A stretch of DNA of 64,000 nucleotides from NCBI GenBank assembly GCA_963847715.1, contig CAWKAZ010000011.1:124001-188000 (forward strand), read 5' to 3'. Both the position numbers and the translations under genes were made by a program. The notes below the pieces were generated by a model. That model did no database searches. It was not told the origin of the DNA and worked only from the letters and a program-made list of their open reading frames with translations. The DNA is from Acidiflorens sp963847715 (GTDB lineage Bacteria > Acidobacteriota > Terriglobia > Terriglobales > Acidobacteriaceae). Shown in pieces: positions 16,872 to 24,614 of this stretch (position 1 is its first letter; each line of letters starts with the position of its first letter).

Positions 16872-17933
16872 ATGAAGATTGGAATGCTGACGGGCGGAGG
16901 CGACTGTCCTGGATTGAATGCGGTCATACGGGCAGTAGTGCGCAAAGGCACCTTTCACTATGAAGACGAGTTCGTCGGCTTTGTAGAGGGGTGGCGTGGA
17001 TTGCTGGAAGACAAGACGATGGACCTGGGCCTGTCGTCGGTGGGCGGGATTCTGCCGCGCGGCGGCACCATCCTGCGCACATCACGGACGAATCCGGCGA
17101 AAAGTCCGAACGGACTGCAGCAGTGCATCGACAATCTGAAGAAGCATGGCTGCGACGCGTTAATCGCCATCGGCGGCGACGACACGCTTTCGGTGGCCAA
17201 GAAGCTTTTTGACATGGGAGTCAAGGTGGTCGGCGTTCCCAAGACGATTGACAACGATCTTGCGGGCACCGATTTCACTTTCGGGTTTGACACGGCCGTG
17301 AACATCGCAACTGGCGCGATCGACCGCGTGCACACGACGGCGGAAGCGCACAATCGAGTAATTGTCGTTGAGGTGATGGGACGCGATGCCGGCTGGATCG
17401 CGGCGTACAGCGGGATTGCGGGGGGCGCCGACGTAATTCTGATTCCCGAAGTTCCTTTCGACATCGAGCAGGTGGCGGAACTGATTCGTCAGCGCCACTC
17501 GCGCGGAAGATACTTCAGTATCGTGGTCGCAGCAGAGGGCGCCAAGTTCGCGGACGGCATCGAGAAGCACGGCGGACCGTGTGTTGGAGGAGAAGGGCGG
17601 GACGAATTCGGGCATCTCAAGCTTGGAGGAATTGGCGCAACGCTGGCGGCCGAAATAGAGAAGCTGACCGGATTCGAGTCGCGTTCGGTTGTCCTCGGGC
17701 ACATTCAGCGAGGTGGATCCCCTAGTGCTTTCGACCGCGTATTGGCGACCCGCTACGGTTTGGGAGCTATCGACATGGTGCACCGCGACGAATGGGGACG
17801 GATGGCAGCGTTGCGCGGCAACAAGATTATCTCCATCCCGCTGGCCGAAGCGATCGCCTCCAATCGTAAGGTGGATCAGGAAATCCTCGACGCTGCGACT
17901 GGAATTCTCGACAAGCTCGACTACAAAGTGTAG
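16872..17933 (+). CDS. pfp: 6-phosphofructokinase, pyrophosphate-type active site
   Basis: 353 residues, PfkA family, phosphorylating fructose-6-phosphate. The phosphate-binding loops GGGDCPGLNAVIR (8-20), GGDDT (101-105), PKTIDND (123-129), MGRDAGWIA and GHIQRGGSPSAFDR are intact. Residues 104 and 124 are Asp and Lys instead of the Gly/Gly of classical ATP enzymes. This combination marks the PPi-dependent/group III clade, so pyrophosphate is the likely donor. AAGGAG at 16861-16866 selects ATG 16872 over the overlapping GTG at 16869. It is a single gene, divergent from cstA. Confidence 0.93.
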   Translation: MKIGMLTGGGDCPGLNAVIRAVVRKGTFHYEDEFVGFVEGWRGLLEDKTMDLGLSSVGGILPRGGTILRTSRTNPAKSPNGLQQCIDNLKKHGCDALIAIGGDDTLSVAKKLFDMGVKVVGVPKTIDNDLAGTDFTFGFDTAVNIATGAIDRVHTTAEAHNRVIVVEVMGRDAGWIAAYSGIAGGADVILIPEVPFDIEQVAELIRQRHSRGRYFSIVVAAEGAKFADGIEKHGGPCVGGEGRDEFGHLKLGGIGATLAAEIEKLTGFESRSVVLGHIQRGGSPSAFDRVLATRYGLGAIDMVHRDEWGRMAALRGNKIISIPLAEAIASNRKVDQEILDAATGILDKLDYKV

Positions 17934-18135
17934 AAAAATGCGTAACTTGCGGTAATTCGGGGCCGTGCGACACCGGCCGTGGTGCGGTGTCCCCGATTAG
18001 GTGCACCTTTCCCCGAAGCCCCTTTTCCCTGCTCCAGGGCCCATCCGGCTTGGGTTTTGCTTGGCATGGGAATGGGTTTCGGGGCATACTGACGCAGTAC
18101 CCTCCCCCGAGACTGGCTCTGAGGACATTCCCGTG

Positions 18136-18918
18136 ATGTTTCGAAACGAGACGCAGCCCGAGGATCATATCGAGCGGTCCATGCCGCTCCCTCCGCAACC
18201 GACCTTGCCAGATGTGGAGGTGCAGCGGAAGCGAATGTTGATTGCGCTGGGAATCCTGCTGGTCGCACTTGCAGCAGTCATCCTGAAAGACTGGGATTTC
18301 TGGTTTCCCCCGGCGGGCGAAGTGCAACAGGCCATATTTCACGCCAGGAGCAGGACCACTGCGAGCACTCCAGCGGTCTCGGCTGCGGTTCCGTCAAGGG
18401 ACAAAAAGTCAGTCAAACCTTCTGCCCCGGCCTCCGATGATGCACCACCCTTTTCAGCGACCACGGAGCGCGCCGCTCTGCCTCCTCTGCAAGTGGAAGT
18501 CGTGGCCGGGAATCGCCACATGACGATACCGGCAAAGAGCAACGCGATTCATCTGGATGTGAACTCGGGCGCGACGTCAACACCGCCAGCGAATGCAACG
18601 GTGGAGGCTCGGACCGTCAATGGCGGCGACCGCGTGCAACTCTCGCCGCAAACCGCGCAGAGCGTGAGCGTGTCCGTGCCACCGGATTATCCTTTGCTGG
18701 CGCGGCAGATGAAGGTGCAGGGCGCTGTCAGTTTGCAGGCGCTGATCTCGCGTGACGGGTCGATTCAGGAATTACAAATTTTGAGCGGGCCTGGAATTCT
18801 GGCGACTGCGGCTCGCGAGGCCGTGAAGCAGTGGCACTTCAAGCCCTATCTTCAAAACGGGCAGCCCGTCGAAACCCAGGCTCGCATCACGGTGAACTTC
18901 ACCATCTCAACCAACTAG
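18136..18918 (+). CDS. TonB-like energy transducer
   Basis: 260 residues. There is a cytoplasmic N-terminus, one membrane span at about residues 34-50 (MLIALGILLVALAAVIL), a long Ser/Pro/Ala-rich periplasmic linker, and a C-terminal TonB domain (VPPDYPLLARQMKVQGAVSLQALISRDGSIQEL, ILATAAREAVKQWHFKPYLQNGQPV). The YP and WxFKPY motifs are diagnostic. It would couple the proton gradient to outer-membrane receptors, but no ExbB/ExbD or receptor is near, so it is an orphan copy, as is common in Acidobacteriota. The start at ATG 18136 follows GAGGAC; an upstream extension is improbable. Confidence 0.85.
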   Translation: MFRNETQPEDHIERSMPLPPQPTLPDVEVQRKRMLIALGILLVALAAVILKDWDFWFPPAGEVQQAIFHARSRTTASTPAVSAAVPSRDKKSVKPSAPASDDAPPFSATTERAALPPLQVEVVAGNRHMTIPAKSNAIHLDVNSGATSTPPANATVEARTVNGGDRVQLSPQTAQSVSVSVPPDYPLLARQMKVQGAVSLQALISRDGSIQELQILSGPGILATAAREAVKQWHFKPYLQNGQPVETQARITVNFTISTN

Positions 18919-18930
18919 AAGTGTCCCAAA

Positions 18931-18972
18931 AATTAAACGGGCGTCCGGATTCTTTCGAATCCAGGACGCCCG
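18931..18972 (-). terminator. rho-independent terminator of the beta-propeller gene
   Basis: GGGCGTCCGGATTC (18939-18952), loop TTTC, then GAATCC-A-GGACGCCC (18957-18971): a 14-pair stem with one bulge. On the minus strand it is followed by TTTAATTTTT, so it should stop the leftward transcript from the 19113-20294 gene. The stem may also serve the convergent TonB-like gene. Confidence 0.65.
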
Positions 18973-19112
18973 GGCAGCCCTCCCCCAGAACTGCTCAATG
19001 GCAATGTAAAGCTGCGCTAGGAATCTGAAAATAGCACGCGGGTGCCAAAGTTATTCCACCAAAGTGCTAATCCACAAATCGCAGATTCAAAACCGCTTCC
19101 CCTACAAAGCAG

Positions 19113-20294
19113 TCACTCCGAGAGGACCATGGCGCCGGGGGCTCCGGTGGCAAAAGGAGAGTTGGTAATCGCGGTCACCGCGCCCGTCGACGAGTTATAC
19201 GTGTAGCCCACCACGTTTCCCCCTGGCTGATTGCCGATGTAAAAATAGCTGCCGCTCGGATCGAAGAGCGCGAACTGCCCGCCGGACGTCAGACTGAATG
19301 GTGAAGTCGTTACCGCCGTCAGTTGTCCGGAAAGATGGGTGATCTGAAAACACCAGATGGAGTAACTCGATCCGGGAGTCGTCGCGTAGAGGAGCGTGCC
19401 GGTCAGATCGACCGCAAGCGCGGATGGGCCTGTGCCAAGCGTGGAAACAAATGGCGAGCCAAGGATCGGAGTCAGTGCTCCGGTGTTTGGGTCGATATTA
19501 AAACCTGAAATGTTGCCGATCGTGGTCAAGCCAGGATTAATGGCCGCGGAGTTGGCAACGTACAGGAATTGATCGCTCCCATCGACGGCCAATCCCGACG
19601 CCTGGGCTCCCGAAAATACCGGAGAGTTCGGCACTTTTGTGAGAACACCATTGGAGAACGCAAATCCGGTCACCATCCCGATACCAGGATTGGTCACATA
19701 CACAAATTTGCCGGAGTGGGTAAATAGAATCTGTGCTGGATTCGAATTCGCGGGAACGGGCGAGCCGACTTGCGTGAGCGCTCCCGATCCGGCATCGATC
19801 GAGAAGATCGAAATGCTTCCGTCGCTGTTGGCGTCCCCCAGGTTGTTGGTCACCAGCAGGTATTTTCCGGAAGGGTCAATGACCACAGCATCGGGAGAGG
19901 ACCCGCCTTCGGGAGTCGGACTTCCGGTGAGCGCCAAAGTACCATCACCGGCAACGCTGAAAATCGATATCGAGTTAGCCCGGGAATTCACCACGTAGAG
20001 AAATTTTTTCGATGGAAGCAAGGCCAGGCCACTTGGCGAAGAGTCCTGCAATTGCGGAGTTTCGCTCCCAATCGTGATTTCGCCAGTACCGTTGTTGATA
20101 TGCAACTGCAACACGCTTCCCTTGCCGGGCAAGGTTATATAGGCAGTGTGGCTGGGCCCGTTGGGATTAATATGCATGTTCGTGCCGCAAGAAAGCGAAA
20201 GTCCGGCCAGAACAACAACTGTCGCGGCCACAAGCATCCGGGGAAAACCACTTTGACTTGCCAGTGCGGCGCGCGCCGCCCTCAAAAAGCTCAT
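19113..20294 (-). CDS. lactonase-like seven-bladed beta-propeller lipoprotein
   Basis: 393 residues. The signal sequence ends in LSLSC near residue 36, a possible lipobox. The rest is a YVTN/lactonase-type beta-propeller with repeated units such as SGLALLPSKKFLYVVNSRANSISIFSV, PDAVVIDPSGKYLLVTNN and SALAVDLTGTLLYATT. The family includes 6-phosphogluconolactonase-type propellers, but in secreted acidobacterial versions the substrate is unknown. GAGGAG lies 11 bases before ATG 20294. It stands alone, convergent with the TonB-like gene and divergent from the CpsB-type gene. Confidence 0.82.
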   Translation of the reverse strand: MSFLRAARAALASQSGFPRMLVAATVVVLAGLSLSCGTNMHINPNGPSHTAYITLPGKGSVLQLHINNGTGEITIGSETPQLQDSSPSGLALLPSKKFLYVVNSRANSISIFSVAGDGTLALTGSPTPEGGSSPDAVVIDPSGKYLLVTNNLGDANSDGSISIFSIDAGSGALTQVGSPVPANSNPAQILFTHSGKFVYVTNPGIGMVTGFAFSNGVLTKVPNSPVFSGAQASGLAVDGSDQFLYVANSAAINPGLTTIGNISGFNIDPNTGALTPILGSPFVSTLGTGPSALAVDLTGTLLYATTPGSSYSIWCFQITHLSGQLTAVTTSPFSLTSGGQFALFDPSGSYFYIGNQPGGNVVGYTYNSSTGAVTAITNSPFATGAPGAMVLSE

Positions 20295-20470
20295 TTGCGA
20301 ACCTGCTCCTCAATATCCAAGGTGAGAACGATTAACGGTCAACGATCAAAGTCGAATCTACTATCGTGCACGAGAAGGCGGGAGTAGCGCAACTGCGCTG
20401 CTGCCAAGAAGTTGGATGCGAGCGATGCGGCTTCGGGCTGTCCTCCGAAAACATCGAACGCAGGCGAATA

Positions 20471-20479
20471 TGTTTTAAT
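20471..20479 (+). promoter_or_regulatory. extended -10 promoter element close to a GTG start
   Basis: TGtTTTAAT at 20471-20479 matches an extended -10 (TGnTATAAT, one mismatch in the hexamer). Transcription would begin around 20485-20487, only 4-6 bases before GTG 20491, where no Shine-Dalgarno sequence is present. This suggests a leaderless mRNA. Seen by eye; not verified. Confidence 0.4.
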
Positions 20480-20490
20480 CGTCATACACC

Positions 20491-21225
20491 GTGATCGACA
20501 TTCACTGCCACCTTTTGCCCGAAGTTGACGACGGCCCCAAGTCCTGGGAAATGGCCGTTGCGATGTGCCGCATGGCAGTTGAGGACGGCATTACGCACAG
20601 CGTCGCCACGCCCCACGCCAACGATCGATATGCGTACGATCGCGCCTACCTCAGCGGGTTGCTGGAGCAACTCAAGCAGAAAGTTGGTCCGGAACTGCAG
20701 TTGACTCTGGGATGCGACTTCCACCTCTCGTTTGAAAATCTGGAACGAGTGCTCGAAACCCCGCATAACTACACCATTGGCGAGACGAACTATCTGTTGA
20801 TCGAGCTGAGCAACTACAGCGTGCCGACGAATCTCGCAGAATGTTTCACCCGTCTCGGAGATCGCGGAATCACGCCCATCCTGACCCATCCCGAGCGCAA
20901 CCCGATACTGCAACAAACGCCGCAGCGCATCGTGGAGTGGGCGGAGCAAGGCTGCCTGGTACAGGTCACGGCTTCTGCATTGACCGGCTCCTGGGGGGAG
21001 CGACCCGAAATCGTGGCGCGCTGGCTGCTTGAGCGCTCGGCCGTGCACATCTTGTCGTCCGATGCGCACGACACTAAGCGACGAATACCGAATCTTTCGG
21101 TTGGGTACGCAGCCGCTGAGAAAATTGTGGGACCGACGTACGCCGAGGCGCTGGTGGAGGGAAATCCGGGAGCGATCGTCAAAGGGGCGGCAATTCCGTT
21201 CTGTCCGCGGCCGGTGCTGGATTAG
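20491..21225 (+). CDS. CpsB/YwqE-type tyrosine-protein phosphatase (PHP family)
   Basis: 244 residues, PHP-fold metal-dependent phosphatase of the CpsB/CapC/YwqE family, which dephosphorylates capsule-regulating tyrosine kinases. Metal-binding motifs are intact: DIHCHLLPEVDDGP (His 5, His 7, Asp 13/14), ATPHAND (His 42), THPERN and SSDAHD. The start is GTG 20491, with no ribosome-binding site but a good -10 element just upstream. No polysaccharide gene cluster or BY-kinase is nearby. The target here is therefore unknown. Confidence 0.9.
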   Translation: MIDIHCHLLPEVDDGPKSWEMAVAMCRMAVEDGITHSVATPHANDRYAYDRAYLSGLLEQLKQKVGPELQLTLGCDFHLSFENLERVLETPHNYTIGETNYLLIELSNYSVPTNLAECFTRLGDRGITPILTHPERNPILQQTPQRIVEWAEQGCLVQVTASALTGSWGERPEIVARWLLERSAVHILSSDAHDTKRRIPNLSVGYAAAEKIVGPTYAEALVEGNPGAIVKGAAIPFCPRPVLD

Positions 21226-21272
21226 GCGAGTTGAGCGGGCGGTTCGTTGAAGGTCTGTCTATACTCGTGCCT

Positions 21273-21398
21273 ATGCCTGGTGGCAGAAAATATTATCCTC
21301 CTCGCAGCTGGTCAACGGTTTTACTCGAAGTGATGTTAGTCGTGCTCTTGGTCGTCCTCGTCGGAGCTTTGCTCTCGCAGTTGCACTGGCTTCGGTAG
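21273..21398 (+). CDS. putative 41-residue single-span membrane protein
   Basis: A short open frame, MPGGRKYYPPRSW then a hydrophobic run (VLLEVMLVVLLVVLVGALL) ending SQLHWLR, in the 274-base gap after the CpsB-type gene. The polar N-terminus plus one clean membrane span looks protein-like. There is no good ribosome-binding site (AAGG is about 16-20 bases upstream; a GTG at 21267 is an alternative). It is followed by another small membrane protein on the same strand. Weak call. Confidence 0.35.
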   Translation: MPGGRKYYPPRSWSTVLLEVMLVVLLVVLVGALLSQLHWLR

Positions 21399-21499
21399 TT
21401 GTTGAAATATCCCTGATAGCGTCTACATCCCTTACGGCTTCCATCAGAGATTCATCTTGCGCAGGTCATGCTTCCTTGCGAGCATAGTGTGAAGAGCAA

Positions 21500-21727
21500 A
21501 TGGACCACTTTTCATATCTGATTGATCGGCAACACCGCTTCCTGCTTATTGGGATCGTTCTATTGGTTATGACGGCGGTCTTCACGCTCAGTGGGGAGAC
21601 CTTAGAGCGTTACCACGGCATTGTGTACCGCGCAGAAGAGCCCAAACGTTTTTGGTGGGATGTCGTCGTATATTTCATCGGCGGCATTTTCTTCATTGGC
21701 CTTTATTACTACCAGAACCCAAACTAA
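21500..21727 (+). CDS. small two-span membrane protein
   Basis: 75 residues: a basic N-terminus (IDRQHRF), span one about 15-32 (LLIGIVLLVMTAVFTLSG), a polar loop with RYHGIVYRAEEPKRFWW, span two about 54-70 (VVVYFIGGIFFIGLYYY). GAAGAG is placed about right before ATG 21500. The hydropathy pattern and codon use support a real gene; the function is unknown. Confidence 0.6.
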   Translation: MDHFSYLIDRQHRFLLIGIVLLVMTAVFTLSGETLERYHGIVYRAEEPKRFWWDVVVYFIGGIFFIGLYYYQNPN

Positions 21728-21820
21728 AACACTTCATTGACCGCCCAAAAAGGCGAACAGTGGCGGGCCAGTTCGTGAAAAATCGCCCTTACGCCTGCGA
21801 TGTAATTTGGGGACGCCTGC

Positions 21821-22336
21821 CTATTGCGGAGGGATGTTTTCTTCTGGAGCTGGCTTGCTTGCCGCTTTCGGGTCGCCCGTCGCGGGAGCGGTGGGCATTG
21901 TCATGGCGCTCTCGGGATTGAGCAGATGATCGTGGCTGGGGCCTAGTCCGAGTTTGATTAAAGCGCGAGAATCGGGCGTGGTCTTCGACTGCCATCCCTG
22001 CGCAGCTTGATATTTCTGCATGGCCGCCTGGGTAGCGGCGTCCCATGTGCCGGTCGGTGTGCCCTGCATGTAGTGTTCGCGAATCAACGCTTCCTGAATT
22101 TGCCGGGCGCGGGTTGAATCGATTGCCTGCTGTCCACGCTTCTTCGAGCTTTTCTTGCCGTGCGAAGTTTTGCTGCTCTTCTTGGAGGATGCGTGCTTCG
22201 TGGTCGCGTGGGTGGCGGGATTTTTGGGTGGAGTAGAGGTGTCCGTTTCTGCGAAGGCGAACCCCTGCACAGCTAGGCAGAGCATCCCGAATAACGCTAT
22301 TCTTCGCCAAGGCCGAATTTGATCCGCTATGTGCAT
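21821..22336 (-). CDS. secreted peptidoglycan-binding-domain protein
   Basis: 171 residues. Signal peptide MHIADQIRPWRRIALFGMLC...FAFA, then a Lys/Ser/Thr-rich basic linker (KHASSKKSSKTSHGKKSSKKRG). A PG_binding_1 domain follows at about 72-130 (ARQIQEALIREHYMQGTPTGTWDAATQAAMQKYQAAQGW...LIKLGLGP). The C-terminus is Pro/Ala-rich. It probably attaches to the cell wall; there is no catalytic domain. ATG 22336 gives the best signal peptide, although ATG 22369 is possible. The leader upstream carries a strong hairpin (22409-22428). Confidence 0.8.
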   Translation of the reverse strand: MHIADQIRPWRRIALFGMLCLAVQGFAFAETDTSTPPKNPATHATTKHASSKKSSKTSHGKKSSKKRGQQAIDSTRARQIQEALIREHYMQGTPTGTWDAATQAAMQKYQAAQGWQSKTTPDSRALIKLGLGPSHDHLLNPESAMTMPTAPATGDPKAASKPAPEENIPPQ

Positions 22337-22408
22337 GCGTAAATTTCGCTGAAGAACTCGGCTCCCCATTTCCAGCCCTAAAGGGGCGTCTGAAATCAAA
22401 GAAATTAC

Positions 22409-22428
22409 GGTATCGCTAAAGCGATACC
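22409..22428 (-). promoter_or_regulatory. hairpin in the leader of the peptidoglycan-binding gene
   Basis: GGTATCGCT-AA-AGCGATACC, a perfect nine-pair inverted repeat, lies 73 bases upstream of ATG 22336. It is not followed by a T-run on the minus strand, so it is more likely a regulatory hairpin or protein-binding site than a terminator. Confidence 0.45.
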
Positions 22429-22458
22429 CTGATACAAAACGAGACAATAGCGACCAAC

Positions 22459-22524
22459 AAAAAAACCGGCGAGATCGACCCTCTTATCGTCCCTGAAACA
22501 GGGGCGGAGTGCCAGTCTCGCCGG
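22459..22524 (-). terminator. large structured terminator after the HtrA gene
   Basis: On the minus strand CCGGCGAGA (22524-22516) pairs with TCTCGCCGG (22474-22466) and is followed directly by seven T residues (22465-22459), a classical terminator end. The 41-base interior holds its own hairpin CCCTG-TTT-CAGGG (22503-22491), so the whole forms a branched structure. It begins 13 bases after the HtrA stop. Confidence 0.65.
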
Positions 22525-22536
22525 AGTATATACCGG

Positions 22537-24135
22537 TTACGGAAGTGTGCCTGCCAGGAAAATCGTTCCGTCCTGCGCGCGTGAGCCTCGCGGCCGCACC
22601 AGGAACACGACGTCCTGCCCGCTCTTCATTGCCGTCTCGATCTTTGCGAAGTCGTCGGGATTATTCACGGCTTGCTTGTTCACTTCGAGAATCACGTCGC
22701 CGCGATTCAGGCCGAGGTCTTCCGCAAACGATCCTTGCTTCACGTCCTGCACCACCACGCCCTTGCTGGAAGCGATACCGAGGCGATCGGCCAGGTCGGG
22801 AGTAATACTGCGAACCGTGAGCCCGAACTTGCTGGCTTTCGGAGCTTCCTCGCTCTGGTTTTCGTCCTCATCGCCGAGACGCGAAGCGAACAGCTTCGAG
22901 CGATCGGCGATGGTGACGGCCGTTTCTTGCTTCTTGCCGTTGCGCACAAACGTGAGCTTGGCCTTCGTTCCCGGTTTGCGGGCAGCGATCTCCGCCACCA
23001 ACTCATCGCCAGTTTTCACGTCTTTGCCGTCAACGGAGGTGATTGTATCCCCGATCTTGAGGCCAGCTTCTTCCGCCGGACTGCCGGAGGTGACGTTCTG
23101 GATGGTGACGCCCGCTCCGTAAATGCGCGTAATGGACGCATTCGGGAACGGAGAGAATTCGATGCCGATGGAGCCGCGCGCCACGCGGTGATCAGGGCCA
23201 ATCAACTGGTTGTAGACCTGCGCCACCGTATTCGAAGGCATGGCGAATCCCACACCGGCGTAAGAACTGGTCTCGGTCAAAATAGCGGTATTGATGCCGA
23301 CCACTTCGCCCGCCATGTTGACGAGCGGTCCGCCAGAGTTACCGGGGTTGATGGCCGCGTCCGTCTGAATGAATGATTGAAACTGACGGTTGGGAACGAT
23401 GTTGCGTCCCTTGGCCGAGACGATGCCTGCGGTGACTGTTTCTTGCAATCCGAAGGGGCTACCGATCGCGAGAACCCAGTCGCCCACCTCCATACCGTCG
23501 GAGTTGCCGATTTTCGCGGCGGGCAGCGGACGATCGATATCGATCTTGATCACCGCCAGATCGGTTTCCTGATCCATGCCAATCAATTTCGCATCGTGCC
23601 CCGGGGTCGCCGGATTTTCATCCTGCAACTTCACGCGAATGCGATCGGCCTTTTCGACCACGTGCCGGTTCGTGACGATGTATCCCTTGGAATCGACAAT
23701 CACTCCGGAACCGAGCGAGCGCTGGCGGATCGTGCCGGGGTCGGGACCGCCTTGACCACCCTGTCCGCCGAAAAACTTGTCAAAGAAATCCTGGAATGGG
23801 GCATCTTCATCTCCGCTGCCTTGATCCTGGTCGGGATCCGGATGGATGGAGCGCTGCCGGCGATGCGGATTCTTGATGGTCGATTCCGTGTTGATGTTCA
23901 CGACGCTCGGTTCGAGTTGCTTGGAGATCTGCGAGAAGGCGTTCGAGAGTTGCTGCGGAGCGGGAATGGTCAGCGGCGTGGCATCCGATGACTTCTGTCC
24001 CTCTTTGCCTTTGACACCATAAGAAACCACGGTGCCGATGAGAATTCCAACCGCGAGCGTCGCCAGAATCGTAAAGGTATAGGCCCAGCGGTTGGCTTTC
24101 AGTCGGGCCCAAAAGGCGCTTTCGCGCGAATCCAT
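22537..24135 (-). CDS. htrA: Do-family periplasmic serine protease (HtrA/DegP-like)
   Basis: 532 residues. N-terminal membrane anchor at about 18-40, an acidic Gly-rich LA-like loop (about 95-135), and a trypsin-like domain with the catalytic triad H158 (TNRHVV), D192 (ETDLAVIK) and S267 (NPGNSGGP). Two PDZ domains follow (about 300-390 and 425-525). It degrades or refolds damaged envelope proteins. ATG 24135 is preceded by AGGAGG, which decides the start over the longer frame. It is a single gene; the structured element at 22459-22524 should terminate it. Confidence 0.95.
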   Translation of the reverse strand: MDSRESAFWARLKANRWAYTFTILATLAVGILIGTVVSYGVKGKEGQKSSDATPLTIPAPQQLSNAFSQISKQLEPSVVNINTESTIKNPHRRQRSIHPDPDQDQGSGDEDAPFQDFFDKFFGGQGGQGGPDPGTIRQRSLGSGVIVDSKGYIVTNRHVVEKADRIRVKLQDENPATPGHDAKLIGMDQETDLAVIKIDIDRPLPAAKIGNSDGMEVGDWVLAIGSPFGLQETVTAGIVSAKGRNIVPNRQFQSFIQTDAAINPGNSGGPLVNMAGEVVGINTAILTETSSYAGVGFAMPSNTVAQVYNQLIGPDHRVARGSIGIEFSPFPNASITRIYGAGVTIQNVTSGSPAEEAGLKIGDTITSVDGKDVKTGDELVAEIAARKPGTKAKLTFVRNGKKQETAVTIADRSKLFASRLGDEDENQSEEAPKASKFGLTVRSITPDLADRLGIASSKGVVVQDVKQGSFAEDLGLNRGDVILEVNKQAVNNPDDFAKIETAMKSGQDVVFLVRPRGSRAQDGTIFLAGTLP

Positions 24136-24262
24136 GTATTGCCTCCTAAGATTGCTTAACTTCTCATTATACCTTTGCCGCTGGCAGGGAGTTTTGAAGG
24201 GCTCCACTGGTTAGACGCACAAAACCGGGTTCGGGTTAACGCCAGGCGGATGTAGTTCGCGG

Positions 24263-24598
24263 CTACATTTTCACTGTCATCAAGGCCAGGAACAGGCCCG
24301 TATAGCCAGCGATGACCAGCAGCACAAACAATGCGCCATAGCTCAGAACGTTGAAAATTCCCCACGGTTTCTGCACGGCTCCCATCGCAAGCTTCCACAG
24401 CCCGTAAACACTGACGAGCGCGCAGGCCGGAACCACGCAGGCGCCGATCACTCTGCCGTAAGCCACCTGCGGAAAGACAATCAGAAACATTACGGCGGGA
24501 AGGAAAGCCAAAGCCGGAACGATGGCCAGCGGAGCTCCGATCATGAACGCGTGTTCCCGCTCCTTTGCCGTCATCGATTCGTTTTCGTCAGTGATCAA
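24263..24598 (-). CDS. small membrane protein
   Basis: 111 residues with three to four membrane spans (about 20-45, 48-70 and 84-106). I favour TTG 24598 because GGAGG lies just before it; ATG 24574 has no such site. It begins 16 bases after the stop of the winged-helix/PD40 gene, so the two are probably co-transcribed. No family is recognised. Confidence 0.6.
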   Translation of the reverse strand: MITDENESMTAKEREHAFMIGAPLAIVPALAFLPAVMFLIVFPQVAYGRVIGACVVPACALVSVYGLWKLAMGAVQKPWGIFNVLSYGALFVLLVIAGYTGLFLALMTVKM

Positions 24599-24614
24599 TC
24601 GACCTCCGCCACCA

